A DNA stretch of 32,578 bases from JAAYCI01 sp047972265 (GTDB taxonomy: Bacteria; Bacillota; Clostridia; Oscillospirales; Ruminococcaceae): NCBI GenBank assembly GCA_047972265.1, contig JBKEAM010000061.1:1-32578 (forward strand), given 5' to 3'. The translations under genes were made by a program, and so were the position numbers. Of the stretch, positions 24,159-32,074 are shown in pieces. A model generated the notes under the pieces. It did no database searches, was not told the origin of the DNA, and saw nothing but the letters and a program-made list of their open reading frames with translations. Numbering within the stretch: position 1 is the first letter of the stretch; the number at the start of each line of letters is the position of its first letter.

Positions 24159-24971
24159 TTGTACCAAATAGGCTTATTTTCTAAAATGAATCATGTCACT
24201 ATAAAAACACTACATCACTATGATGAAATAGGGCTGTTAAAACCCTATAAAATAGACCCCGAAACAGGATACAGATATTATTCTTTGGGGCAAAGCTATA
24301 CATTACACAGAATAAATGCATTAAAGCGGATGGGCTTTACACTGGAAATTATAAAAAATATTATAGACGGAAAATCTAAAAATGATTATATGCTGAAAAA
24401 GAAGGCGGATTTGCTTGCGGAAATTGCAGAAAAAACTAAGAAACTTGCAGAAATTGAGTATTACTTGGCGGACAGCAAAGAACAACTTTATGATGATTAC
24501 GAAGTGCTGATTAAAGAAATACCACAGGTGATTGTTGTTTCTAAAGGGTTAGTGCTATCTTCGCACAAAGATTTGTTTGATGTAATGCCACAAATGGGGC
24601 AAACTATGGCAGAGCTTGGCTGTGTTTGCGCTTTGCCTGAATATTGCTTTAACTTATACCATGATGGCGAGTATAAAGAAAAAGATATTGATGTAGAAGT
24701 TTGTGAAGCAGTTACAAAATTGCAGCCAAATGCCAATGGCCTGTGTTTTAAAACGATGCCTAAGATTGAAAAAGCGGCGTGTTTATTCCACAAAGGCAGT
24801 TATACAAATTTGCCAAAGGCATATATGGCGCTTACTTCTTGGATGGAAAATAACGGCTATGAGCCGGCCGATTTGCCAAGAGAATCTTATCTTGATGGAA
24901 TTTGGAACAAAGAAGATGAGAAAGAATGGCTGACAGAAGTGCAGTTTCCTATACAATCTCGCAAAACATAA
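24159..24971 (+). CDS. MerR family transcriptional regulator with GyrI-like effector domain
   Basis: The 270-residue protein has an N-terminal MerR winged helix-turn-helix (YQIGLFSKMNHVTIKTLHHY, then DEIGLLKP and GYRYYS at about residues 1-42). A dimerising coiled coil follows at about 75-112, then a GyrI/SOUL-like ligand-binding domain from about 115 to the end, as in BmrR/TipA-type multidrug sensors. TTG at 24159-24161 with GGGAG eight bases upstream is preferred over a GTG at 24144 that overlaps the permease. It probably activates the promoter at 22652-22682 and thus its own operon when a drug-like ligand binds (inference). Confidence 0.92.
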   Translation: MYQIGLFSKMNHVTIKTLHHYDEIGLLKPYKIDPETGYRYYSLGQSYTLHRINALKRMGFTLEIIKNIIDGKSKNDYMLKKKADLLAEIAEKTKKLAEIEYYLADSKEQLYDDYEVLIKEIPQVIVVSKGLVLSSHKDLFDVMPQMGQTMAELGCVCALPEYCFNLYHDGEYKEKDIDVEVCEAVTKLQPNANGLCFKTMPKIEKAACLFHKGSYTNLPKAYMALTSWMENNGYEPADLPRESYLDGIWNKEDEKEWLTEVQFPIQSRKT

Positions 24972-24994
24972 TCTTTTTAATTTATATGCAATAT

Positions 24995-25025
24995 AAAAGC
25001 AGCCCTTTAAGGGCTGCTTTTATTA
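24995..25025. terminator. Bidirectional intrinsic terminator
   Basis: AAAAGCAGCCC (24995-25005) pairs exactly with GGGCTGCTTTT (25011-25021) around TTTAA. It serves the plus-strand MerR gene and the minus-strand rmuC gene. Confidence 0.92.
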
Positions 25026-25029
25026 TACT

Positions 25030-26322
25030 TTATTCTTCGTCATCTATGGCGGCATCTTCGTACATATCTGATTCATCCGGCGCGGTAAGCATGGTAACAC
25101 CTTTTAGCCGCCGCTGAATTTGCCGTGTACGCACCCCTACCAGCTTTTCAAGATCGTTGCTGGCCTGTGTTAGGTGTTTTTGGGTTTGGTCTAATACTTT
25201 TTCAAAACTGGCAAACTCGCTACGTACTTGGTTTAGCACTTTCCATACTTCACTAGACCGTTTTTGAATGGCAAGCGTTTTAAAGCCCATTTGCAAGCTG
25301 TTAAGCAGTGCTGCCATTGTGGTAGGCCCTGCAATGTTTATTTTATAATCTCTTTGCAAAACCTCTACAAGCCCACGGCGTACTACCTCTGCGTATAAGC
25401 CTTCTACCGGCAAAAAGATAATTCCAAACTCGGTGGTTTCGGGCACATGGATGTATTTATCGTGCACATCCTTTGCAAACTGGCGTATCCGCTTATCTAG
25501 TATAGAGCCAGCAGCCTCTACTTGGGCGGCGTCGGCGGCGTCATACGCTTCCAGCAGGTTGGCATACGCATCAGCCGGAAATTTAGCGTCTATGGGCAGC
25601 CAAACCGGGGCACCATCTTCGTCCCCCGGCAGTTTTACAGCAAATTCTACACGCTCGGCAGAACCGCTTACGGTGGCAACATTGGCGGCATACTGTTCTG
25701 GAGAGAGAATTTCTTCTAAAATTGCTCCAAGTTGTATTTCTCCTAAAATGCCACGAGTTTTAACGTTGCTTAATACCTTTTTTAAATCTCCAACACCGGC
25801 GGCAAGTGTTTGCATTTCTCCAAGGCCTTTATAAACCTGCTCCAGCCTTTCATTTACAAGGCTAAAACTTTGTTTTAGCCTTTGGTCTAAGGTTTGCTGT
25901 AGCTTTTCATCCACAGTTTGGCGCATTTCATCCAGCTTTTTCTCGTTGCCAGCCTGCATGGTAATAATGCTTTTTTCCATTGATACACGAATATTTTCGA
26001 GTTTTTGTTCGCTTTGCAAAGAAAAATCGTTTATTACACGCTGCAAAACGCTTTGGCTTTTTGAAAGCTGCTCGGTCAAATCCCGCAGGCGTTTGTCCTG
26101 CACCTCTGCAACACGGCGCTGCATCTCGCCTTGTGAGGAGGTGGCATCACGCAATTCCTCTGCCACTTGGGCATTTGTTTCCTGTCGCGAAGCACGCATT
26201 TCTGCCATAATTCGGCGCTCGGTCTCTTCTAAAGAACGGTCTGGCTGCGGGCGCTTTAACAACGCAAGCAAAGACAAAACGGCGGCAAGGGCAGCCAATG
26301 TTAGTATTGCTATATCCAGCAT
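25030..26322 (-). CDS. rmuC: DNA recombination protein RmuC
   Basis: RmuC is a membrane-anchored predicted nuclease of the PD-(D/E)XK type that limits recombination at short inverted repeats. The 430-residue protein has an N-terminal membrane helix (about 3-22), a long coiled coil (about 30-165), and the RmuC domain with GILGE (191-195) and the acidic core LPIDAKFP (D245, K247). A conserved helical segment QMGFKTLAIQKRSSEVW follows. AGGAGG five bases before the ATG supports the start. It follows lysA by 26 bp and ends at a shared terminator. Confidence 0.93.
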   Translation of the reverse strand: MLDIAILTLAALAAVLSLLALLKRPQPDRSLEETERRIMAEMRASRQETNAQVAEELRDATSSQGEMQRRVAEVQDKRLRDLTEQLSKSQSVLQRVINDFSLQSEQKLENIRVSMEKSIITMQAGNEKKLDEMRQTVDEKLQQTLDQRLKQSFSLVNERLEQVYKGLGEMQTLAAGVGDLKKVLSNVKTRGILGEIQLGAILEEILSPEQYAANVATVSGSAERVEFAVKLPGDEDGAPVWLPIDAKFPADAYANLLEAYDAADAAQVEAAGSILDKRIRQFAKDVHDKYIHVPETTEFGIIFLPVEGLYAEVVRRGLVEVLQRDYKINIAGPTTMAALLNSLQMGFKTLAIQKRSSEVWKVLNQVRSEFASFEKVLDQTQKHLTQASNDLEKLVGVRTRQIQRRLKGVTMLTAPDESDMYEDAAIDDEE

Positions 26323-26348
26323 GCAATCCTCCTGCTATTTTGTGGTAC

Positions 26349-27608
26349 TTATTTTTTATCAAATACTCCGGTTACATCCAATGTTGCAAAGTAATCGGCA
26401 GGAGTTTCTGCGCGGCGAATTAGAGAGAAATCTCCATTTTCGTGCAGCAGTATCTCGGCACTGCGCAATTTTCCGTTATAGTTATACCCCATTGCAAAGC
26501 CGTGCGCTCCGGTATCGTGCAAAACAAGAATATCCCCTGTTTCTATTTCGGGCAGCATACGGTCAATTGCAAATTTATCATTATTTTCACACAAAGAACC
26601 TGTAACATCGTACATATGGGTTGCGGGCGCTTCCTCTTTACCCGCAACAGTTATATGATGATATGCCCCATACATGGCGGGGCGCATCAGGTTTACGGCA
26701 CAGGCGTCTACACCAATGTATTTTTTGTAAATATCTTTATGGTGTATAGCGGTGGTAATTAAATGCCCGTGTGGCCCTAAAACATAACGGCCCAGCTCTG
26801 TAAATAGTGCTACATCGCCCATTCCAGCCGGTACAAGCACCTCTTCGTAGGCTTTTTGTACGCCCTTTCCAATGGCGAAAATATCGTTGGCAGTGTCTTC
26901 GGGGTGGTATGGTATGCCAACCCCGCCAGAAAGGTTGATAAAGCTTACGGCAATTCCGGTTTCGTTTTTAATTTGCGCGGCAACTTCAAACAATTGTTTT
27001 GCCAGTACCGGGTAATATTCTCCGCCTAGGGTATTGCTGGCCAAAAAGGCGTGAATACCAAATTTTTTGGCACCTTTTTTTTGCAATTCTACAAAAGCTT
27101 TGCGTATTTGCTCGTCGGTCATTCCATATTTTGCATCTTTGGGGCTGTCCATAATTTGGTTATGAATGGTAAAGTTGCCGCCCGGGTTGTATCGGCAGCA
27201 AATGGTTTCGGGGATTCCGCCATGTTTTTCTAAAAACTCAATGTGGCTGTAATCATCCAGGTTAATAATAGCACCCAGTTTAGCGGCAAGTTCAAATTCT
27301 TCGGCCGGGGTGTCATTAGAAGAGAACATTATTTGATGGCCTTTAAATCCACAGGCCTCCGACAGAATCAGCTCCGTTTTGCTAGAGCAGTCTACACCGC
27401 AGCCTTCTTCTTGCAATATTTTTAAAATAGCCGGGTTGGGTGTGGCTTTTACAGCAAAATACTCGCAAAAGCCTTTATTCCATGCAAACGCTGTTTGAAG
27501 GTCTTTTGCAGTTTTTCTAATTCCGGCCTCGTTGTATAAATGAAAGGGAGTTGGATGTTTTTTAATAATTTGCTCCAGCTTTTCTTTTTTTACAAATGGC
27601 AATTTCAT
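26349..27608 (-). CDS. lysA: Diaminopimelate decarboxylase family protein
   Basis: This PLP-dependent fold III decarboxylase converts meso-diaminopimelate to lysine. In its 419 residues, K54 in FAVKATPNP is the PLP lysine. The phosphate loop is LSGGVGIPY (226-234), followed by E271 in ELGRYVLG. The catalytic Cys is C340 in GSLCENND, and HDTGAHGFAMGYNYNG completes the active site. H186 lies in IHAFLASNTL rather than the usual H-x-H-x-G-S, a divergent subgroup, so another fold III decarboxylase specificity is possible. The start at 27606-27608 has AGGAG about 11 bases upstream. Transcription begins only about 44 bases upstream, so no lysine riboswitch is possible. Confidence 0.88.
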   Translation of the reverse strand: MKLPFVKKEKLEQIIKKHPTPFHLYNEAGIRKTAKDLQTAFAWNKGFCEYFAVKATPNPAILKILQEEGCGVDCSSKTELILSEACGFKGHQIMFSSNDTPAEEFELAAKLGAIINLDDYSHIEFLEKHGGIPETICCRYNPGGNFTIHNQIMDSPKDAKYGMTDEQIRKAFVELQKKGAKKFGIHAFLASNTLGGEYYPVLAKQLFEVAAQIKNETGIAVSFINLSGGVGIPYHPEDTANDIFAIGKGVQKAYEEVLVPAGMGDVALFTELGRYVLGPHGHLITTAIHHKDIYKKYIGVDACAVNLMRPAMYGAYHHITVAGKEEAPATHMYDVTGSLCENNDKFAIDRMLPEIETGDILVLHDTGAHGFAMGYNYNGKLRSAEILLHENGDFSLIRRAETPADYFATLDVTGVFDKK

Positions 27609-27658
27609 AAAATGGTCAGCTCCTTTTCATTAGAGGAAATATATTTTTACTATTGTCA

Positions 27659-27687
27659 ATGATAGGTGGTTGAGGGGCCTTTGTCAA
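27659..27687 (-). promoter_or_regulatory. Sigma-A promoter of lysA-rmuC
   Basis: On the minus strand a consensus TTGACA (27682-27687) is followed after exactly 17 bases by TATCAT (27659-27664). Transcription should start near 27652. Confidence 0.88.
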
Positions 27688-27695
27688 TTGCCGGA

Positions 27696-27716
27696 GTGTA
27701 TCAAAATGCGATACAC
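27696..27716. promoter_or_regulatory. Inverted repeat GTGTATC-N7-GATACAC, candidate operator
   Basis: A perfect 7-bp inverted repeat (27696-27702 and 27710-27716) lies eight bases upstream of the lysA -35 box and about 17 bases before the candidate -35 of the plus-strand DUF5685 gene. Its place between divergent promoters and its 14-bp centre spacing fit a dimeric regulator site. No T-run follows, so it is not a terminator. Confidence 0.5.
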
Positions 27717-27732
27717 AATACTTTCTTTTTTG

Positions 27733-27762
27733 TTGCAGGCTATGTATAAAATGATGTATTAT
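27733..27762 (+). promoter_or_regulatory. Candidate promoter for the DUF5685 operon
   Basis: TTGCAG (27733-27738) and TATTAT (27757-27762) are 18 bases apart, 45 bases before the ATG at 27808. AAGGAG precedes the ATG. Confidence 0.5.
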
Positions 27763-27807
27763 GTATGGGACATTCGCCTTTTTATTATTTAAGGAGACAG
27801 GCAAGTT

Positions 27808-28689
27808 ATGTTTGGTTATGTTTTACCAAAAAAATGCGAGATGCGCATAAAAGATTACGATATATATCGTTCTTTTTACTGCGGATTATGCAAACAATTA
27901 CAGGCATCTTACGGCGTTTTTAGTCGCATGCTATTAAATTACGATTTAGTGCTGCTTGCTGTAACTACAGATTGCTTATCGGGCGAACTGGGCGAAACAT
28001 GCGCAGAGGGTTGTTTTATAAACCCGATCATGAAGCGTCCAATGCGCCACGGAACCGCCGGGCTTCGTCTTGCGGCAGATGGGCTTGTGATGCTTAGTTA
28101 CCATAAAGTACGAGACAATTTACAGGACGAGAAGTTTTTAAAAAAAATTGGCTATGCTATTACTCTCCCCTTTTTAAAGCATATGTATAAAAAGGCTGCC
28201 CGACAAAATTCATATGCAGCCGCGTGTATAGAAGATGAAATGAAGCGGCAATCGGCCTTAGAGGCAGCTGGATGTTTGTCTGTGGATGAAATATGTGACC
28301 CCACCGCTAAAATGTGTGCTGTTCTGTTTTCTTCTGCTTCTTTGGAAGAACACGAAAAAAAGATACTGTTCCGCTTGGGCTTGTTTGCAGGACAGGTAGT
28401 TTACCTGCTGGATGCCGCTGAAGATTTTGACGAGGATAAAGCAAAAGGCCGCTATAATGTTTTTGTAAAACTAAACTATACAAAAGAGCAAGCCATAGAA
28501 GCTGTAAAACGGCGCTGTCGTATGGCTGCCGGAGAAGTTGCTGCCTGTTACCGCACATTGCAATGGAAACAGGGAGAGCCTATTTTAGATAATATTTTTT
28601 ACCTTGGCCTACCCGCCGGAATTGATGCCGCGGGTATAAAACGTAGTAACGGGAGGACGCAGGGACATGGACAAATTGAAGGCGTATAG
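27808..28689 (+). CDS. DUF5685 family protein
   Basis: The 293-residue protein begins with the DUF5685 signature MFGYVLPKKCEMRIKDYDIY followed by YCGLCK (C25, C28). It is soluble and mostly helical. Two acidic motifs stand out: D103-x3-D107 (VRDNLQDEK) and D202-x2-E205-D206 in LLDAAEDFDED, followed by KGRYN. Their form and spacing recall the metal-binding motifs of squalene/phytoene synthases, so a class I prenyl-synthase-like fold is possible (inference). Function is unknown. Its 3' end overlaps the next gene by 23 bp, and the DnaJ-like partner follows in the same unit. Confidence 0.87.
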   Translation: MFGYVLPKKCEMRIKDYDIYRSFYCGLCKQLQASYGVFSRMLLNYDLVLLAVTTDCLSGELGETCAEGCFINPIMKRPMRHGTAGLRLAADGLVMLSYHKVRDNLQDEKFLKKIGYAITLPFLKHMYKKAARQNSYAAACIEDEMKRQSALEAAGCLSVDEICDPTAKMCAVLFSSASLEEHEKKILFRLGLFAGQVVYLLDAAEDFDEDKAKGRYNVFVKLNYTKEQAIEAVKRRCRMAAGEVAACYRTLQWKQGEPILDNIFYLGLPAGIDAAGIKRSNGRTQGHGQIEGV

Positions 28690-29272
28690 CATATTGGAGC
28701 TTGCTGCCGGTGCAACCGAAGACCAAATTAAAGAAGCATACCGTACATTGGTGCAGCAGTACAGCAACATGGGCGAAGCTGGCAACAGCGAAAAAATGAA
28801 TGAGCTGAACGAGGCTTTTGACGTTGCTATGGGTGATGCACGTGGCGCTGAGCCTGCAACCTCTGTACCCCCTACCAGCTACACAAATACACAGGGCAGC
28901 CAACAGGGCAGATATGCCTCTATACGGCAGCTTATAAACGAGGGGCGTGCCGACGAGGCGTTGTCTGCCCTTGCAGCTATTCCCAATGGAGCAAATGATG
29001 CTGAATGGAATTTTTTGATGGGAAGTGCCTATTATTATAAGGGATGGTTAGATCAGGCGCTTTTGTATTTTCAAAATGCATGCCGTATGGACCCTGCCAA
29101 TATGGAATATCAAGCGGCATTGCGCAGCCTAAACAATTCTGCCAATGGGCAAATGCCCGGCAACCCATACCCCAACCAAGATTCTGGCGCTGCTGCGATG
29201 GACTGTGCCTGCAACACCTGCACCTTAATGTGTTGCATGGACGCCTGCTGCAGCATGTGCAGGGGGATGTAA
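28667..29272 (+). CDS. J-domain-like/TPR protein with cysteine-rich tail
   Basis: The 201-residue protein has an N-terminal J-like segment (AYSILELAAGATEDQIKEAY, residues 6-25) with helices II and III. The HPD tripeptide that stimulates DnaK is absent: the site reads QYSNMGEAG. A TPR-like pair of helices spans about 112-152 (WNFLMGSAYYYKGWLDQALLYF). The tail 180-198 carries eight cysteines in 19 residues and may bind metal. GGAGG lies about 12 bases before the ATG. Without HPD it is unlikely to act as a DnaK co-chaperone. The overlap with the DUF5685 gene suggests coupled expression. Confidence 0.85.
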   Translation: MDKLKAYSILELAAGATEDQIKEAYRTLVQQYSNMGEAGNSEKMNELNEAFDVAMGDARGAEPATSVPPTSYTNTQGSQQGRYASIRQLINEGRADEALSALAAIPNGANDAEWNFLMGSAYYYKGWLDQALLYFQNACRMDPANMEYQAALRSLNNSANGQMPGNPYPNQDSGAAAMDCACNTCTLMCCMDACCSMCRGM

Positions 29273-29274
29273 GG

Positions 29275-29826
29275 GTGCCACGGCATAATAAGCAAAAAAA
29301 TCGAACACAAAAAATTGCTTTGGGCGGAGTTTTATCTGCCGCCAGCGTAGCTGTTTTGTTTTTAGGTGGTATTTTTCCATTATCCACTTTTATGGCACCT
29401 ATTTTGGCTGGTTTAATGCTTTTACCGATTTTTATTGAATGTGGAACAAGAATAGCTGTTGTTGCATATTTTGCAGTATCGGCTCTTGCACTTTTGTTTG
29501 TACCAGATAGAGAGGTTTCTTTGTTATTTGTTGTACTTGCGGGCTACTACCCTATTTTGCAGCCCGTATTTTTTAAAATAAAATCTATAATCCTGAGATA
29601 TATAGTAAAGTTGGTTTGTTTTAATTTAGCCGCAGTTGCTACCTATGCTGTTTTGCTGTATATATTTGTATCTCCGGCTGTGCAGCAGGAGTTTGCATCC
29701 AGCACCCCTATTTTGTTGCTGTTATTTGCGGTTATTGCCAATATTACGTTTATATTGTATGATATGCTAATTGATAGGCTACGTATTATTTACCATTACC
29801 GTATCTACAATCGGTTTTTTCGTTGA
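29275..29826 (+). CDS. Conserved polytopic membrane protein (ECF transporter S-component-like), GTG start
   Basis: The 183-residue protein has a basic N-terminus (MPRHNKQKNRTQK) and about six hydrophobic helices (15-35, 39-56, 59-77, 81-98, 110-132, 145-166), with the segment GYYPILQPVFFKIKS. It resembles small Clostridia membrane proteins sometimes related to ECF transporter substrate-binding subunits, but no substrate can be inferred. A long frame runs from 29044, but that overlaps the J-like gene. The GTG at 29275-29277 has AGGGGG eight bases upstream and lies two bases after the previous stop, so I chose it. Confidence 0.8.
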   Translation: MPRHNKQKNRTQKIALGGVLSAASVAVLFLGGIFPLSTFMAPILAGLMLLPIFIECGTRIAVVAYFAVSALALLFVPDREVSLLFVVLAGYYPILQPVFFKIKSIILRYIVKLVCFNLAAVATYAVLLYIFVSPAVQQEFASSTPILLLLFAVIANITFILYDMLIDRLRIIYHYRIYNRFFR

Positions 29827-29880
29827 TTGTGTTTACTATATATTCCAATACTCTATTTATAAAAAGGAGGTTATGCTGCG

Positions 29881-29886
29881 TATAAT
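29881..29886 (+). promoter_or_regulatory. Candidate -10 element of the glmS transcript
   Basis: TATAAT lies about 50 bases upstream of the ribozyme cleavage site, with no good -35 at 17 bases. Transcription from about 29893 would put a leader of about 40 bases before the cleavage point. Confidence 0.4.
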
Positions 29887-29933
29887 GTGCCATGCTGTAC
29901 TGGGTGTGATGTACCTTGTATAGCAGGTGTAAG

Positions 29934-30080
29934 TAGCGCCTGGCCCTATTGTTTTTACTTAGGGTGACGAGGGAAAGAGTGATCGAAATATTCGGCGGAA
30001 GCTCTTTTGGCAGGCCCGCTGCCACAATACCTGTATAAAAAGCGGCAGTAATGCTGTAACAGAAACAGGCATGGCGGGAA
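29934..30080 (+). ncRNA. glmS ribozyme: glmS ribozyme/riboswitch
   Basis: This self-cleaving RNA uses glucosamine-6-phosphate as cofactor and destabilises its mRNA when product is plentiful. The conserved core is all visible: AGCGCC (29935-29940) with cleavage expected between A29935 and G29936, GACGAGG (29966-29972), ATCGA (29982-29986) and TTCGGCGGAAGC (29991-30002). CCCTA (29944-29948) pairs with TAGGG (29960-29964) as the P2/P2a region, and CCCGC (30015-30019) can pair with GCGGG (30074-30078) closing the P3/P4 part. It lies about 140 bases ahead of glmS, as expected. Confidence 0.95.
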
Positions 30081-30092
30081 CACATCTCATAT

Positions 30093-30192
30093 ACCCCTTT
30101 TAGGGGTGTTATCAGGTTGCTTTTTATACAAAGCAACCCAATTTTACTATGCGCCTACTGTAAATTGTGCTTTTAAAGTACAAAAAGGCGCA
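30093..30192 (+). other. Structured leader between glmS ribozyme and glmS
   Basis: Three successive hairpins fill this spacer. ACCCC/GGGGT is at 30093-30107. A nine-base stem GGTTGCTTT/AAAGCAACC is at 30115-30138, followed by a weak T-tract. The third is a long one with outer stem TGCGCC (30150-30155)/GGCGCA (30187-30192) and inner stem TTGTGCTT/AAGTACAA (30165-30183). The last ends 11 bases before the glmS ribosome-binding site. The middle stem could act as a weak terminator, or all three could shape the cleaved mRNA 5' end. Confidence 0.55.
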
Positions 30193-30216
30193 CATATAAT
30201 TTTGGAGGTAATGACG

Positions 30217-32037
30217 ATGTGTGGAATTGTAGGATATGTAGGTATGCGTGAGAGCCGCGATGTAATTATGGACGGGTTAAAACACCTGGAATACCGTGGT
30301 TACGATTCGGCTGGTCTCGCTTTTTTTGAATCTAAGGGAATTTCTGTTTTTAAAGCACAGGGGCGGCTTGCCAATTTGGCAGCAAAATTGGCCGAATCCA
30401 ATTTACCTAAAAGCGATATTGGTATTGGGCACACACGGTGGGCTACCCACGGCGCACCCAGTGATGTTAACAGCCATCCCCACTCTTCTGCCCGGGTTTC
30501 TTTAGTGCACAACGGCATTATAGAAAACTATGCGCAGCTAAAAGAATATCTTATTCATGAAGGGTACGATTTTATAAGCCAAACTGACAGTGAGGTTTTG
30601 GTAAAACTTTTAGACTACCATTATCATGGAGATCCGCTGGAAGCCATACGTGCAACTTTGCAGCAGGTGCGTGGCAGTTATGCATTGGCTATTTTGTTTG
30701 CGGACGATACCGAGCACATTTATGCTGTAAGAAAAGAAAGCCCATTAATTGTAGCATATGGCGAAGACGAGAACTTTTTGGCAAGTGATATTCCCGCAAT
30801 TTTACGCTATACCCGACGCTATAGTGTTTTGGATAATGGTGAAATTGCTGTGGTTGGCCGCAAAAGCATTGATTTTTACAACGAATTTGGATTGCCGGTT
30901 ACCAAAGAAGTATTAACAGCAGATTTTTCTGTTGAGGCCGCCGAAAAAGGCGGATATCCTCACTTTATGCTTAAAGAAATACACGAGCAGCCACAGGCCA
31001 TTCGCTCAGCTATTAATCCCCGTATCGAAAACGGCCTGCCCAAATTGGGGCTTGAAGGGCTGACAGACGATTATTTGCGCGGTTTACAGCGTATTCACAT
31101 TGTTGCCTGCGGTACAGCAATGCATGCCGGTATGGTTGGCAAATCGGCTATAGAAAAGATGGCACGCCTGCCTGTAGAGGTGGATATTGCCAGTGAGTTT
31201 CGCTATCGCAACCCTATTTTAGAAAAAGATGCGCTTGTTATTATTATAAGCCAAAGCGGAGAAACCATTGATACATTAGCGGCTTTGCGTATGGCTAAAG
31301 AGCGCGGAGCAAAAACGCTGGCCATTGTAAACGCTGTAGGCAGTAGCATTGCCCGTGCCGCCGATTGGGTAATGTATACCTATGCCGGCCCCGAAATTGC
31401 CGTAGCCAGCACCAAGGCGTATTCTGTACAGCTATGCTGCCTATACTTGTTTGCCATGCAACTTTCTTTGGCACGAGAAACATTGTGCAAAGACATTGTG
31501 GAGCATTTGATTAATGAACTGCTTCGTGTACCGGATTTGCTGGAGCCAATTTTAGAGAACTTCCAGGATATTCAATTTTTTGCAAACGAGTTTATGAACT
31601 GGGATGATTTGTTTTTTATGGGTAGAGGCATTGATTATGCTCTCTCTATGGAAGGTAGCCTAAAACTTAAAGAAATTAGCTATATACACAGCGAAGCCTG
31701 TGCCGCAGGCGAATTAAAGCATGGCAGCATTAGCTTAATTGTTCCGGGAATACCGGTAATTGCCTTGGCCGCGCAGGATGATATTTACGAAAAAACCATA
31801 TCGAACATACAAGAAGTAAAAAGCCGTGGCGGCAAGGTGCTGCTGCTGTGTAAAGAGGATGCCATCGTGCCCGATGGTACAGCGGATTATATTTATCGTC
31901 TGCCCTGTTTTGAAGGGGTGTTTATGCCGCTTTTAATGGTGGTTCCATTACAAATGTTTGCCTATTACACAAGTGTTTTACGTGGTTGCGATGTTGACAA
32001 GCCGCGCAACCTTGCAAAATCTGTAACAGTAGAATAA
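30217..32037 (+). CDS. glmS: Glutamine-fructose-6-phosphate aminotransferase
   Basis: GlmS makes glucosamine-6-phosphate from fructose-6-phosphate and glutamine, the first step to UDP-GlcNAc for peptidoglycan. The 606-residue protein has the N-terminal Ntn glutaminase domain with nucleophile C2 (MCGIVGYVG), GHTRWATHG at 71-79 and HNGIIEN at 98-104. Two SIS sugar-isomerase domains follow, and the end is PRNLAKSVTVE. An upstream extension of the frame (from 30106) is rejected because C2 must become N-terminal and GGAGG sits eight bases before the ATG at 30217-30219. It is controlled by the upstream ribozyme. Confidence 0.98.
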   Translation: MCGIVGYVGMRESRDVIMDGLKHLEYRGYDSAGLAFFESKGISVFKAQGRLANLAAKLAESNLPKSDIGIGHTRWATHGAPSDVNSHPHSSARVSLVHNGIIENYAQLKEYLIHEGYDFISQTDSEVLVKLLDYHYHGDPLEAIRATLQQVRGSYALAILFADDTEHIYAVRKESPLIVAYGEDENFLASDIPAILRYTRRYSVLDNGEIAVVGRKSIDFYNEFGLPVTKEVLTADFSVEAAEKGGYPHFMLKEIHEQPQAIRSAINPRIENGLPKLGLEGLTDDYLRGLQRIHIVACGTAMHAGMVGKSAIEKMARLPVEVDIASEFRYRNPILEKDALVIIISQSGETIDTLAALRMAKERGAKTLAIVNAVGSSIARAADWVMYTYAGPEIAVASTKAYSVQLCCLYLFAMQLSLARETLCKDIVEHLINELLRVPDLLEPILENFQDIQFFANEFMNWDDLFFMGRGIDYALSMEGSLKLKEISYIHSEACAAGELKHGSISLIVPGIPVIALAAQDDIYEKTISNIQEVKSRGGKVLLLCKEDAIVPDGTADYIYRLPCFEGVFMPLLMVVPLQMFAYYTSVLRGCDVDKPRNLAKSVTVE

Positions 32038-32074
32038 AAAGAAGCAATTGTTTAAGGAAAGGTGGGTGTGCTTT

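Noticed and set aside
27609..27652. Lysine riboswitch upstream of lysA
   Set aside because: The leader is only about 44 bases and unstructured.
29873..29923. A 16-codon ATG-to-TAG frame behind AGGAGG just upstream of the glmS ribozyme, as a leader peptide
   Set aside because: The Shine-Dalgarno is only two bases from the ATG (14 from the next in-frame ATG), and the likely -10 TATAAT lies inside the frame, so it is probably not transcribed.
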